64,000 nt of DNA from an uncultured Flavobacteriales bacterium (GTDB lineage Bacteria; Bacteroidota; Bacteroidia; Flavobacteriales_D; Sanyastnellaceae): NCBI GenBank assembly GCA_937974555.1, contig CALJKR010000063.1, positions 1 to 64,000 of the forward strand, read 5' to 3'. Both the position numbers and the translations under genes were made by a program. Below, one piece after another: positions 18,587 through 29,100 of the stretch. Numbering within the stretch: the stretch's first letter is position 1; each line of letters opens with the position of its first letter. Under the pieces are notes generated by a model. The model did not search any database, was not told the DNA's origin, and worked only from the letters and a program-made list of their open reading frames with translations.

Positions 18587-21460
18587 TTACTTCACAACAA
18601 CAAACTTGATTGCTTGTGTTTGTGATCCATTATTCAAACGGATTGTATACATTCCAGATGCAAGTGACTCATTGAAGTTGATGGTTTTAGAACCATTTCC
18701 TTCTACTGTCCAATTGGAGTTTTGAATCATACGACCTGAACCATCCAAAATTTGAACATTCAAGTTGCCATCAAAATCATTTGCATAGATCACAATCTCA
18801 GAACCCGCGTTTGGATTAGGATAAGCCGTGAAAGAAGCACCTGCCATTTGAACTGACTCAGAAGTCATTGCAGATTGCTCAAGTGGCATACCAGCAAAAC
18901 CAATGGTTTGAACACAGTTAGCAGTAGAATTGAAAGCAGTATAAGATGCGTTATCCATGTGCTTTGCACGAACCTTCACATCATATTTTTGGCCGTTTGC
19001 GATTCCCGACACAGAAGATAAGCCGATAATACGAGATGCGTTAACCGCGCCGTCAATAGACATAGGCAAGCCTGCAGAAGGTAATACTTGAGTGAATTCC
19101 CAGTTGTAGTTACGAACACCACAAACACCGCGGTTGGTTGCAACAGAACCAGTAGCAGATTTGAATACAGGACACTGATCGGCAGTACGAACTTGTAAAG
19201 CCGCTTCAGAACTCAAAGTAAATGTACCCAAAGTAGTTCCCAAAACAGAAATATCGTTCATATTTCCAAATGCATCAGCCAATGAATAAGCAACATCAAC
19301 AGTTACATATTTGGTTTGAGTAGAACCCGTGAAGTTAGCAGGGAAGATACGACCCAACTGAGCTACTGTTCCTGACGGAATGGTATAAGCGTAATCGGGT
19401 GTTCCAGAAATATCTGAGCTCAACCAACGATTTACAGTGTAATTGATAGCTCCTGTGCGGAAAGCCACTTTAAAATTCTGACAATTGTTGGTGTAGTTAT
19501 TTGTATTGTTGGTATACACTGCAATATCCATAGCGCCACCGCGGATATATGCCACACGCAAAGACGCAGTGCCCGGAGTACTATTGTTATTTCTTACCAA
19601 AACATAATACTCTTGACCCACTGTCAAATTAGGATAGTACAATATTTCACTTCCACCATCCGCATTTAAAGTTCCAACGTTACCTGGATGTACATCATTT
19701 TCTGTAGACAACGCAATCAACTGAACGCCAGTTGTAGCTGGAGCATCATACAAAGCGACGTCATTGTCATCAGCAACTGAAGGAGAACCTACCAAAGAAA
19801 TTCTCACTGCAGGCTGAGCAGCTACAAACTTGTACCACATATCCAAACCAGCACCAGCGCTTTCCACTGTATTGGTTCCATTGGCCAAGTTTACACTTAA
19901 TGCAGATTGCGTTCCCACACCATATGTACTGATATTGCTAATTGTTGTAGCGGTCAACCCAGAAGAGCAAGCCAAATCAGAACCTGAGCAATCTTGGTCG
20001 ATTCCGTCTCCACAAATTTCAGTTCCAGAAGTATTGATAGATGCACTTGCGTCATTACAATCCGTGTTGTTGGTTACATAACCAGCACCTGGGTTAGAGC
20101 AAGCGTTGGTAGCACTTCCTGCTCCAAATCCATCTCCATCAGCATCAGCGTAATAGTTGGTAAAAGTTAAACCATTGTCAATGCCACCTGTACAGTCATT
20201 GTCAACACCATCGCATACCTCAGTAGCACCAGGATTAACAGAAGCAGAAGCGTCATTACAATCGGTATTGTTTGTTGCATAACCAACACCCGGATTGGAA
20301 CAAGAAGCCGTAGCGGATCCTGTACCATATCCATCACCGTCTGCATCAGTATAGTAGTTGGATGTACTTTGTACAGCTGTTGTAATGGAGTTACTGGTAG
20401 CAGAACCAGAAGCATCACAACCACCAGCAGTCATAACCACGGTTACAGCGTCATTGTTAGCCAAAGAAGCATTGGTATAAGTAGCCGCATTGGTTCCAAC
20501 GTTAGCTCCATTTAATTTCCATTGGTAAGAAGGAGTGCCACCGTTTACAGGAGTAGCTGTGAAAGTAACAGAAGTACCTGCACAGATAGAGTTATCAGCA
20601 TCATTAGACACGATAGATACAGATGGAGCTCCACCTGCAGTGCGAGTCAAAGTAGCGTTGGTCAATTGACCAGAAGTTGGGCTCGTGTGTACATAGTTTT
20701 GCGCAACACCTGTAGGGCTTAACAACTGAACGTTGATGGTGAAAGTGAAAGTACCATCTGTAGTGAATTGTCCAACCAAAACTTTGTTAGAAGAAGTAGC
20801 CCCAACAATACCGCCCAAAGAGGCAATTGAACCATTGGTAACATTGATTGAAGACAAAGCATTTCCAGCAGTCAATGCATTTAAAATAGAACCGCTCATA
20901 CCCAATACGTTTGGTGTTGTATAAGTTGTTCCTGAAGAAGCCAACATACCGTCAGTACCTGTAGCACCGATGATCGTGTTTCCAAAACATCCACCCAATG
21001 TATTGGCAAGAATTCCTTGTGGTTGAGGATTGGCGATAGATCCATCGGTATCCTCATCCTTTGGAACTCCCACTTTACCATTGGCAGCACCACCGGCTGT
21101 AATCCAAGAATCCAACATTGCTGTATGTTTCTTGGTATTCAAAGCAGATGTAGTTGGAGCAGCCTGAGAATCGTAATTCTCGTCATTGTAAAAAGTAGTG
21201 GTTGTAGAAAAGTTCAAAGGTTGTGTTGAAGTACCAAACATTTGAACAAACTTGTAACCTGCAGCCATATCTACGTACACACGATAAGTTACTGCACCTG
21301 CGTTCAAAGGATAAGTATATCCTTGGCCGCTGGTGTATGCTGCATCAGCAGCATTGGCCTGGTAGTATCGCTCTACGATAATACCTTCCAAACCTTGAGC
21401 AGAAGCTGCAGTTCCAGCCATCATCAAGCCCAAGCCTATTAAGCATTTTTTAATATTCAT
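18587..21460 (-). CDS. T9SS-secreted mosaic protein with GLEG domain (paralogue A)
   Basis: Protein of 957 residues. Signal peptide (1-21), then the GLEG domain (about 22-275, from GLEGIIVERYY to VLVGQFTTDGTF and beyond) shared with three proteins encoded further upstream. Next: an Ig-like domain (about 280-370), two MopE-like segments (TDADGDGYG ... EVCDGVDNDC and a second copy, about 370-500), a domain like bacterial pre-peptidase C-terminal domains (about 505-640), an unassigned part, and a T9SS type A sorting domain (YPNPNAGSE ... MYTIRL). It is exported to the cell surface or medium. Among its relatives its GLEG domain is closest to paralogue C. It lies 44 bases after the beta-helix gene, with a hairpin between them. 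Function unknown. Confidence 0.8.
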   Translation of the reverse strand: MNIKKCLIGLGLMMAGTAASAQGLEGIIVERYYQANAADAAYTSGQGYTYPLNAGAVTYRVYVDMAAGYKFVQMFGTSTQPLNFSTTTTFYNDENYDSQAAPTTSALNTKKHTAMLDSWITAGGAANGKVGVPKDEDTDGSIANPQPQGILANTLGGCFGNTIIGATGTDGMLASSGTTYTTPNVLGMSGSILNALTAGNALSSINVTNGSIASLGGIVGATSSNKVLVGQFTTDGTFTFTINVQLLSPTGVAQNYVHTSPTSGQLTNATLTRTAGGAPSVSIVSNDADNSICAGTSVTFTATPVNGGTPSYQWKLNGANVGTNAATYTNASLANNDAVTVVMTAGGCDASGSATSNSITTAVQSTSNYYTDADGDGYGTGSATASCSNPGVGYATNNTDCNDASASVNPGATEVCDGVDNDCTGGIDNGLTFTNYYADADGDGFGAGSATNACSNPGAGYVTNNTDCNDASASINTSGTEICGDGIDQDCSGSDLACSSGLTATTISNISTYGVGTQSALSVNLANGTNTVESAGAGLDMWYKFVAAQPAVRISLVGSPSVADDNDVALYDAPATTGVQLIALSTENDVHPGNVGTLNADGGSEILYYPNLTVGQEYYVLVRNNNSTPGTASLRVAYIRGGAMDIAVYTNNTNNYTNNCQNFKVAFRTGAINYTVNRWLSSDISGTPDYAYTIPSGTVAQLGRIFPANFTGSTQTKYVTVDVAYSLADAFGNMNDISVLGTTLGTFTLSSEAALQVRTADQCPVFKSATGSVATNRGVCGVRNYNWEFTQVLPSAGLPMSIDGAVNASRIIGLSSVSGIANGQKYDVKVRAKHMDNASYTAFNSTANCVQTIGFAGMPLEQSAMTSESVQMAGASFTAYPNPNAGSEIVIYANDFDGNLNVQILDGSGRMIQNSNWTVEGNGSKTINFNESLASGMYTIRLNNGSQTQAIKFVVVK

Positions 21461-21473
21461 ATTTTTAAAATTA

Positions 21474-21495
21474 GAGGAGGGCTTACACCCTCCTC
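21474..21495. terminator. Hairpin between beta-helix gene and paralogue A
   Basis: Perfect 8-base stem GAGGAGGG (21474-21481) with CCCTCCTC (21488-21495), 6-base loop. On the minus strand it is followed by TAATTTTAAAAAT, a weak U tract, 13 bases before the next ATG. It could be an attenuating terminator or an mRNA stabiliser. Confidence 0.55.
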
Positions 21496-21504
21496 GATTA
21501 TTTA

Positions 21505-23235
21505 TTAGTTACAAGAAGTACCGAAAGCTGGAGCGAAAATCAAGAAATCCAATACGTCAGTTGTACCATCAAAGTTCAAATCTGTAGGACAAGCAACCAA
21601 TCCTTGAGTAGCACCCAAAACTTGAGAATATGACCAGTTAGACAACCAGTTTTGACCAGCCTCTGAAGAGAAAGCACCACGGAATGGAGCTGGCTCAAAG
21701 AAACCATCAATAGGAGCTGTAGGACAACCAGTGATAGACAACGCTGGATTAGGAATAACATCATTCTTAACAGAGAACAAATTGGTTGTACTGTTTACAG
21801 TGTAGTTATAATCAAAACCAGGAACTGAAGCTACTACATCATTCTTGTCTGTAGTAGTGAATTGCGTGTAGTCAGCACCAGAAGTGATTGCAGTTCCTAC
21901 TCCATTGTTGGCCAATGAAGAGTTGTTCATCATGGGATTGGTCGTTGCGATGAAAGTATTACATTTTACAACCAAAGATTGTGTTCCGTTACCAGCAGAA
22001 GCTGAAGCAGGTCCAGCAATGTTGGTCCAATTGTGCCAAGCTTCTCCACCCGCAGCATAAGAACGCGTTCCGCTGATGCTCTTTTGCAAGTTGAAACCGT
22101 TCTTGAAGTTAGCAAAGATTGAATTGTAAATCTCACCTTGTGTGAATTCTTTGGCATTGATACCTGCCATAGCAGAGTTGTCAGTATTCAAAGTAGCCTT
22201 AGCATTTCCAATCAATGTAGTGTTATAAATAACAGGATGAGAATAAGGCGTATTGTTAGACTTTTGGTCATCGTTGTCCATTTCAAAGCCGTTGTCTGAG
22301 TCAGCACTGAATGTGTTGTCTGATTTCATACCAAACAAGAACTGACCTTTACCAGTCCATCCCAAATCCCAATCAAACATATCATCGTTACCAAACAAAG
22401 TTGTACAATACTTCAAGTTAACTGTACCACCGAAAATCTCGATGTTGTCATCCGCACAAGAAACGATTTCAATGTGTTCAACTGTAGTACCACGGCCAAC
22501 AGAAGCCAAAGTCAAACCGTTGATCTCACCACCCAAAGCCAAAATAGCGCCTGAGTGACGGATAGATACATAACGAAGTACACCAGAGTTATCATCATCA
22601 TTGAAAGTCTCACCTGCAGTTAGATTGGCTCCAAATTGATCTTGTGTATTGGTAGTTTGAAAACCTTCAACGGTACCCAATCCGTTAGCAACAGCCAATT
22701 TACCAGCAGTTCCTACAGTGAATGGTCCGTTAGCAGCCAAAGTCAAGTTGTTGTGCGCTTTACCCAATACAACAACACCACCCCACATTCCCTTATTAGA
22801 AATAGGATAAGTACCATCCATTGGATCCGCTTGGGCTGTGAAAACGATAGGACAAGATTCAGTACCATTAGCAATGATGCGTCCACCACGCTCGATAACC
22901 AAAGCAGTTGCCTCTGATGGTGTAGCTGCAGTAGCTCCTTTGATTACGGTACCTGGTTCGATGGTCAAAGTCTGACCAGAGGGGATGTAAATTTTCTTGT
23001 CCAAAACATAAGTGTTGGCACATGTGAAAGCAGCTCCGTTCAACAACTCTCCTCCGTAGGTACCAGAGATAGCCGAGTAACCGGGCAAAGAAGAAACGAT
23101 AACTTCTGGACGAGAAGCTACTGCGGGACATCCACAAGACGCTCCCAAGTTGGACTGTGCATTGCTAGAGGCAAATGCACCGAAAGTCAAAACTGCAACT
23201 GCTGCAGTTCTGAAAATGCTTTTTTTGTTTTTCAT
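21505..23235 (-). CDS. Secreted parallel beta-helix-like protein with dockerin-like end
   Basis: Protein of 576 residues with a Sec signal (1-27). After an opening rich in Cys (GASCGCPAV) the body follows a Bacteroidota surface-protein family with the blocks YIPSGQTLTIEPGTVIKG, GGRIIANGTESCPIVFTA, WGGVVVLGKA and SCADDNIEIFGGTVNLKY, which suggests a right-handed beta-helix. The last 30 residues (CPTDLNFDGTTDVLDFL) look like a single dockerin/EF-hand calcium loop rather than a normal T9SS domain. It is expected outside the cell or on the surface. A terminator lies upstream, so it likely has its own promoter, but it sits just behind the receptor operon. Role unknown. Confidence 0.7.
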   Translation of the reverse strand: MKNKKSIFRTAAVAVLTFGAFASSNAQSNLGASCGCPAVASRPEVIVSSLPGYSAISGTYGGELLNGAAFTCANTYVLDKKIYIPSGQTLTIEPGTVIKGATAATPSEATALVIERGGRIIANGTESCPIVFTAQADPMDGTYPISNKGMWGGVVVLGKAHNNLTLAANGPFTVGTAGKLAVANGLGTVEGFQTTNTQDQFGANLTAGETFNDDDNSGVLRYVSIRHSGAILALGGEINGLTLASVGRGTTVEHIEIVSCADDNIEIFGGTVNLKYCTTLFGNDDMFDWDLGWTGKGQFLFGMKSDNTFSADSDNGFEMDNDDQKSNNTPYSHPVIYNTTLIGNAKATLNTDNSAMAGINAKEFTQGEIYNSIFANFKNGFNLQKSISGTRSYAAGGEAWHNWTNIAGPASASAGNGTQSLVVKCNTFIATTNPMMNNSSLANNGVGTAITSGADYTQFTTTDKNDVVASVPGFDYNYTVNSTTNLFSVKNDVIPNPALSITGCPTAPIDGFFEPAPFRGAFSSEAGQNWLSNWSYSQVLGATQGLVACPTDLNFDGTTDVLDFLIFAPAFGTSCN

Positions 23236-23376
23236 TTTTTTAGGTTAATTGTTGGCGCAAAGTTGAATTATACAAATACCCTGTAGAATAAAATCAATCT
23301 TACCATTCTATTAAAAGCATTGTCCATTTATCAATTGTACATTAACGCAATGCAAGAGATTTTTATCCAAATAAAA

Positions 23377-23397
23377 ACGCGAGGGTTAACCTCGCGT
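23377..23397 (-). terminator. Terminator of the receptor operon
   Basis: Stem ACGCGAGG (23377-23384) with CCTCGCGT (23390-23397), 5-base loop; on the minus strand it is followed by TTTTTAT. It lies 35 bases after the stop of the last operon gene. Confidence 0.88.
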
Positions 23398-23431
23398 CTT
23401 CTTTACTTAACATTCGATAGAACCACCTATC

Positions 23432-24094
23432 CTATAAACCCATAGACCAGCCCATTTGAATTCCCCAACCATAAACATGTCGCTGTAATTCAGATTTTGT
23501 TACAGTATTAATTCCGTATTGCCCTACCAATCCAACGCATAGTATGTTTTTTGGATAGACATGAAAATGAATACCAACAGCCGCTTGAGCGGATAATAAA
23601 TTCTTATTCCATTGTCCTGTATTACGCTCCTCAAATAGGCGATTGGCACTGGTGAGTTTATACTGTAAACGATCCGAAATTAAAAATCCATATTGCATCC
23701 CACCGGAGACATAAGGAGAAATCTTTGATTCACCCAAAAACTGATAGCGAATGGACAAAGGTATTTGAATAAATCCCAAGGTTTGCTTAATCAAAGTCAC
23801 TCCATCCAAGGAATCCATTTGATGACCAAACTGTTGATATCCCAAACCGGTGGACCAAGATAATTTTTCGGTTATTTTTCGAGAAAGCCCAAACTGAACA
23901 CCTTGGGCAAATTTTCTTTTCTCAATTTCGTCCAATGATTCTTTCAATGGGGATAAATTATCATTGGCAATCACTAAGTTTCTGTAGGCAAAACCACTAT
24001 TATAATGACATGAAAGTGCCCACTTTGAAGAGTCTGTCTGCGCAATGCTTGTAACTGATACCAGCGCAAATAATATTATCAATCCGTACTTCAT
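23432..24094 (-). CDS. Outer-membrane beta-barrel protein (PorT-like fold)
   Basis: Protein of 220 residues with a signal peptide (1-18, ending IAQ). The body has alternating amphipathic strands (GVQFGLSRKI, WSTGLGYQQFG, IPLSIRYQF, VSGGMQYGF, VGLVGQYGI) and ends in aromatic/hydrophobic residues, like the 8-strand outer-membrane barrels common in Bacteroidota. The ATG at 24094 shares a base with the stop of the lipoprotein gene (TAATG); a start six codons earlier would overlap it. Last gene of the six-gene receptor operon. Function unknown. Confidence 0.7.
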   Translation of the reverse strand: MKYGLIILFALVSVTSIAQTDSSKWALSCHYNSGFAYRNLVIANDNLSPLKESLDEIEKRKFAQGVQFGLSRKITEKLSWSTGLGYQQFGHQMDSLDGVTLIKQTLGFIQIPLSIRYQFLGESKISPYVSGGMQYGFLISDRLQYKLTSANRLFEERNTGQWNKNLLSAQAAVGIHFHVYPKNILCVGLVGQYGINTVTKSELQRHVYGWGIQMGWSMGL

Positions 24095-24804
24095 TACTTG
24101 TTCTTTACACATCGAATGCTCATTCCATATCCCTTGTAGGTATGTTGTCTGAAAATTCGATCTTGATTATAATCCATGTACCTGTACCACGATTCTCCTC
24201 CATCATACTCCGATGACGTCCACCAAAAGGCGGTATTGTTTTGACTATTCAACTCGCCGTTAAATAATCGACAACCGCCGGGAAGTGCCTTGAATCCATA
24301 TTCATTTGTACCAAAAAGCTCACTAAACTCAGGCCATCCTCTGGAATACAATGGTGCCAACTTCTCTCCTTCATTGGTTCCTCGCCAACCCAATTTTTCG
24401 AGGCTTGCTGTGGGCATACCGATGGTTTCTTCCAACTGTTGCCATTCCCCTTCTGTAGCAATATGCCATCCTGCAGGAGCCAATTTTCTTGCATCTTCAA
24501 CACAGGAAAAGTTGTATAGTAAGCCGTACAAAGTATCGTTATTGAAGGTGTATGCAGGCCCTCCGATGGAAGCCCAAACGGTGTCTGCATCAGTATTCGA
24601 AACCGCCGCGATGACAGATGAGTCATTGAATACGGTAACGCGCAAATTTTCTGCCATCCACCAATCTTCGCCTATCTTGACTGTTTTATACACATGCCCA
24701 TTGATATCCTGCATTGTACCATACTCGATTGCTTTTTCCTTCATCTCCTCCTGACAACCCATCAAGAAAAGCGAAACCATTAAAAGGGTCAATATTTGTT
24801 TCAT
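24094..24804 (-). CDS. Lipoprotein with Fibrobacter succinogenes major paralogous domain
   Basis: Protein of 236 residues. The first 17 residues form a lipoprotein signal with the lipobox LMGC (Cys17). The rest fits the Fib_succ_major family: DINGHVYKTVKIGEDWWMAENLRV at the start, CPAGWH-like LAPAGWHIATEGEW in the middle, LPGGCR, and the WWTSSEYDGG ... YGMSIRCVK end. These domains are surface-exposed C-type-lectin-like or sulfatase-modifying-like folds of unknown role. The ATG at 24804 lies 7 bases after the upstream stop; a longer frame to 24882 has no signal logic. Part of the receptor operon. Confidence 0.8.
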   Translation of the reverse strand: MKQILTLLMVSLFLMGCQEEMKEKAIEYGTMQDINGHVYKTVKIGEDWWMAENLRVTVFNDSSVIAAVSNTDADTVWASIGGPAYTFNNDTLYGLLYNFSCVEDARKLAPAGWHIATEGEWQQLEETIGMPTASLEKLGWRGTNEGEKLAPLYSRGWPEFSELFGTNEYGFKALPGGCRLFNGELNSQNNTAFWWTSSEYDGGESWYRYMDYNQDRIFRQHTYKGYGMSIRCVKNK

Positions 24805-24811
24805 GAAAAAC

Positions 24812-26143
24812 TTAATTTTTGAAAAACATTTTGGATGAAACATGATCGGAAGTTCGCACAACCACTTGATAAATTCCCACATGAAAATCGGCTAAATCAA
24901 TGTGTACATTGAGGTTATTCGGCGCCTGATTCAAACGCTGCGTATGCATCAATGCCCCATTGCTGTTGTAAATGGAAATCTCAACATCTTCGATGTCTGC
25001 ATTCAACACATTGACATTGATTATTTCTACTGCCGGATTGGGAAAAATACTTACATCAAATGCATGCTCGCCCATCAATGAAGGGCAAACTTCTATCAAA
25101 TTCCGATTGTTGCATGATCCAGGGTAACAACACAATTCCTGCACATTGACATTTACTTCCACGGAATAATTACAAGCCATCGTATCCATGCATCCATAAA
25201 CGATTAAGTTCTGACAGCTTCCTTCTAACTCACATACATAAGCTGGACTGTATTCTAAATAGGCTGGATTCATACATCCACAAGCATAGGGGTAACTTAA
25301 AAACGGATTGAAACGCTCCCCATTTTGAAGCAATGTATCCTTGCTTACGTATGTAACCGAATTCCATTGACCATTTTCCCAAACTTCCAATTCTATATTT
25401 AAATCGAAAGTCAATTCACCCGCAGTAGTTAATTGAGCAATCATGACCCTGTTGCTATCTAAATCAATCCCCCTAATGGCAGAACTACTGGCCAAATAAA
25501 AGCCACTACTTATAAAATCTGTGTTGGTACTCAAACCAAAAATAGTCGTATCCTCTCCAGTAATTACATCCTGCACACCAGAGGTACTCCAAGTTAGTGT
25601 CCCCATAGAAAGTGTATCGTTACCGTCTGAGGTAGTTAATGGAATTCCTGCCAATACATTCTGAGCACTTAACAAACCTGCACCACCAGTGCTGCCGCCA
25701 TCATTGTTGTTACCACCAACAAATGAACCATCCGTGTCCATGCTCTTGGGCAAAGCAAAATAAACTTTCGCGCCTTGTTTAGCCACTTGACCCAAGGTAA
25801 GATAAGTATCCAAAGCCACCGTATTTTCAGAAAGTGAGGCTTTGGTAAAATCTTTACCAAATGATTTGCCCTGTGCGATGTTGTTAAAAAAAGGCAGGGT
25901 ACTTCCCACATGAAATGGATGTCGATCGTCCCCAAAAATTTGCTTCACACGTGCGTTGGACTCCAATTCTAAAAACAATCGATAGGTAGTTGTTCCAGGA
26001 GCGAGAAAACCCCCAATGGTATCTTGTGAGTCTGCCGCATCACTTACATAATACTTCTCTATAAATACCCCTTTTAATTGGCCATTCGAAAGAAAAGAAC
26101 AACCGAGAAACAACAAGAGAAAAAAACTTTTGATCTTCTTCAC
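24812..26143 (-). CDS. GLEG-domain T9SS-secreted protein (paralogue B)
   Basis: Protein of 443 residues starting with GTG, two bases after the receptor stop. Signal peptide (1-21), GLEG domain (about 22-275, opening LKGVFIEKYYVSDAADSQD), then a Cys-rich stretch (about 290-350) in which GCMNPAYLEYSP and GCMDTMACNYS match half units of the 49-residue repeat in the protein at 3289-6102, and a T9SS type A sorting domain (IFPNPAVE ... IYQVVV). The GLEG domain is divergent from A and C. Tight coupling to the receptor suggests they act together at the surface. Function unknown. Confidence 0.75.
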   Translation of the reverse strand: MKKIKSFFLLLFLGCSFLSNGQLKGVFIEKYYVSDAADSQDTIGGFLAPGTTTYRLFLELESNARVKQIFGDDRHPFHVGSTLPFFNNIAQGKSFGKDFTKASLSENTVALDTYLTLGQVAKQGAKVYFALPKSMDTDGSFVGGNNNDGGSTGGAGLLSAQNVLAGIPLTTSDGNDTLSMGTLTWSTSGVQDVITGEDTTIFGLSTNTDFISSGFYLASSSAIRGIDLDSNRVMIAQLTTAGELTFDLNIELEVWENGQWNSVTYVSKDTLLQNGERFNPFLSYPYACGCMNPAYLEYSPAYVCELEGSCQNLIVYGCMDTMACNYSVEVNVNVQELCCYPGSCNNRNLIEVCPSLMGEHAFDVSIFPNPAVEIINVNVLNADIEDVEISIYNSNGALMHTQRLNQAPNNLNVHIDLADFHVGIYQVVVRTSDHVSSKMFFKN

Positions 26144-26145
26144 GA

Positions 26146-29100
26146 TTACAAATTATAAGTTACACTCAAATTAAAATTGGTTCCATATCGGAATCGATCA
26201 TAGTCGTACCAACCACCGGTTGAACTGTCTGTTCCATTTAAATTATAAGTTGGAATATTGTATGACCTTCTAACCGCTGTGTTCAATATATCACGCACGG
26301 TTAATCCCAAAGTCCAATGATCAGTTACTCGCTTGGTAATCTTGAAGTCGATCATATTTCTGGGCATTTCATAAACATCTGGGCGACCTTTGATCGCGCC
26401 TGCAATCACCAATCGGGGTCCCTGAACATTGTAGCTGACCGTTGCGGTTAGTCCAATACTATCATTTTGATATGTCAAAATGGAATTGACCAAGTACGGA
26501 GCCTGACCAAACATGGGGCGAGTAATGGTATCCAAAATGGTATACACTTTTTTGCCATCAACCAAGGTCAAATCTCGTCTTACAAATTCTGCTTCTGATT
26601 TCACCAAGGTCAAATTGCTTCTAAATTCAAAGTGCTTACCCAACTGTTTCTTGCCTTCAAACTCCATCCCCACTACATGTGACTTGGCTATATTCTCCCA
26701 GGTGATCCCTGCAGAACCAAATCCCATTTCGATATGGTTCTTGAAATCCTTGTAAAATAAACTCACTGAAACATTATCACCATTCTTGAAATAAGACTCC
26801 CCTCTAAAATCGTAGTTTTTAATCTCCACCATTTTCAAGTCGGAGTTTCCGTAAATCAAGGTTCTAAACTCATTGTCCAATATCGCAGCATCGCTTAGCT
26901 CACGGATACTTGGGCGTGCCAAGGTTTGACTGTAGTTAAATCGCAAGTTGGCCTGCGAAACCTTTTCCGTTTTGATCTTGTAAACCAAACTCGCATTGGG
27001 CAACACATTCACCTTATTGATCACCCCAGGATTAACCAAAGGAAATCCTCCTACGTTCTCTCTTCTGATATCATCCTTATCATAACCACTGTTATGATAA
27101 TCATCCACATCCACGAACACATCCGTCTTCTCAATTCTCGCTCCACCAATCAACCGCAAATTGGTATTCACTTCAAAGTCACTGGAAACATAGCCAGCGT
27201 ATACATTGCTTTGACCAAATGAATGATTTCTTAGGTAGTTGTTTCTTTGATAATAAAATTGGAAGTTATCGCCCATCGTGAATTTATCAGGGCTCAAATA
27301 CGCATCCAAATCTGAAGATGTAAGCGGGTCCAAAGAAATATCTGGATTGGCAAACAATTTATATTCGTCATTATCGATTTTGCGATAATTGCGTTGCACG
27401 GCAGCCCCCCAAAGCAGTTTCCTTGTTAAGCCTTCCGCTTCAAACTTTTTCATGGGCATCTCCAATGACAATCTCGAATCCAAATAAGTCTCATTTAGAT
27501 ATCGATAAAATCTTCTAATACCCTCTCCAAATGTGGGACTAAAACCATATCCTGTCGGCACTCCATTTTGCAATCCCATAGAATACTGGGTCGCTTTAAA
27601 ATCCGGAGCGGAACTCTTACCACTGGTGTAAGAATTATTGAAATCAATCTTGATTTTTTGACTGGGAATAAAGTGAGAAGTATTCAATTGGTAAACCAGT
27701 TGACGACGCTGCTCATAGAAAATATTATTGGTTACATCCACTTCTTCAAAATCATTTGAGAAAGGAATACCTGCGTACTGGGCTACATCGTTTACACCTA
27801 TAAAATTGGGCATAAAAATGAAAGATGCTTTGTTGTTCGCATTTAATTTATAGGCAACATTAAATAACGCATTCCAAGAATTTGTCTCGCGACTAATCTG
27901 CGCGTTATCTTGCCTTTCCACGGGGTATCCCAAAGTTTGGTCACCCACTCGTTGGGAGATGCCATTGGGATCGTAACGATAATTTGTGCCGTACCTAAAT
28001 CCGATGAAATAACCCAAAGGCCTGCCCAACCATTCCGTCTCGTTTCCAACGCTCACATTTTGGCTGAAATTCAATGGGGCTTTCATCTTCTTGATATTCC
28101 AATTGTTGACAAATCCATTGCTATAATCAGTACCCTTGGGGTTGATCAATTGATAGGCTTGAGGCTTGAATTGCGCATTATAGGTCGCTCTGGCCTGCGC
28201 ATAAGCCGCGGGATCGTTCATTGATGTTGCAGACAACAAGCCCAATTGAACCAAACCCGTCTTAAAATAAACTTCCGATTGGGCGGTACCATCTTCCCAA
28301 CCGTGTACTCCCATTTGGTGAAAGTAATCCCCCAACCCCAAAGCCACCATCTCCTGATAGGTACTTGGGGCAATGGTCGGTGAAATGACGTCATCCGAAT
28401 TTCTTACTCGAAAAGAATTATCAAATCCCAACCAGTCAGACTTGCTTTTTTCAGATGTTACAAAATCTTTGAAACTTACTTGAGGATTGTATCCAAACTG
28501 GGACTCTACATTAACAGTCAACTTGTCGGGATAATCCTTGGTTTCAACGGATATGTACGCACCCGACCAATCGCCCGGTAATTCGGCCGAAGCCGTTTTG
28601 GTAATAATGATATTGTCTATTAAACTCGATGGGAAGATATCCAACTTGATATTGTTCGTTAATGGATCCAAGGTCGGAATTCTACTTCCGTTCAAAGTAG
28701 TCTTGACATACCGGTCTCCAATACCACGCACCGTTATTAACCCACCTGATTGAGAAACGCCGGATACGCGAGCCATTGCGTTTACCACATTCTGATCCCC
28801 AGTCTTCTTCATCATCTCTGAAGAAATAAAATCAATGGTGGTGGCTGAATTGATTTTAAATTTCTCCATGTAACTCTCATTGGCCTTTACGGCTTTGGCG
28901 TTAATCACCAAATCCTTGGAAAAAAAAGCAGATGAGTATAATGTGAACTCACGACCAATTACTTCTCCATTTTGGACCTTGATTTTCTCTATGGTAGTCT
29001 TGTAACCCACCAAAACAAAATTTAAAGTATATTCCTGAGAAGTAGGGAATTTCAATTGAAAATTACCCTCAAAATCGGTTTGTGCCAGAATGGATTGATC

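Noticed and set aside
26143..26148. Possible frameshift between receptor and paralogue B because B has no ATG
   Set aside because: B starts with GTG two bases after the receptor stop and has a proper signal peptide of its own.
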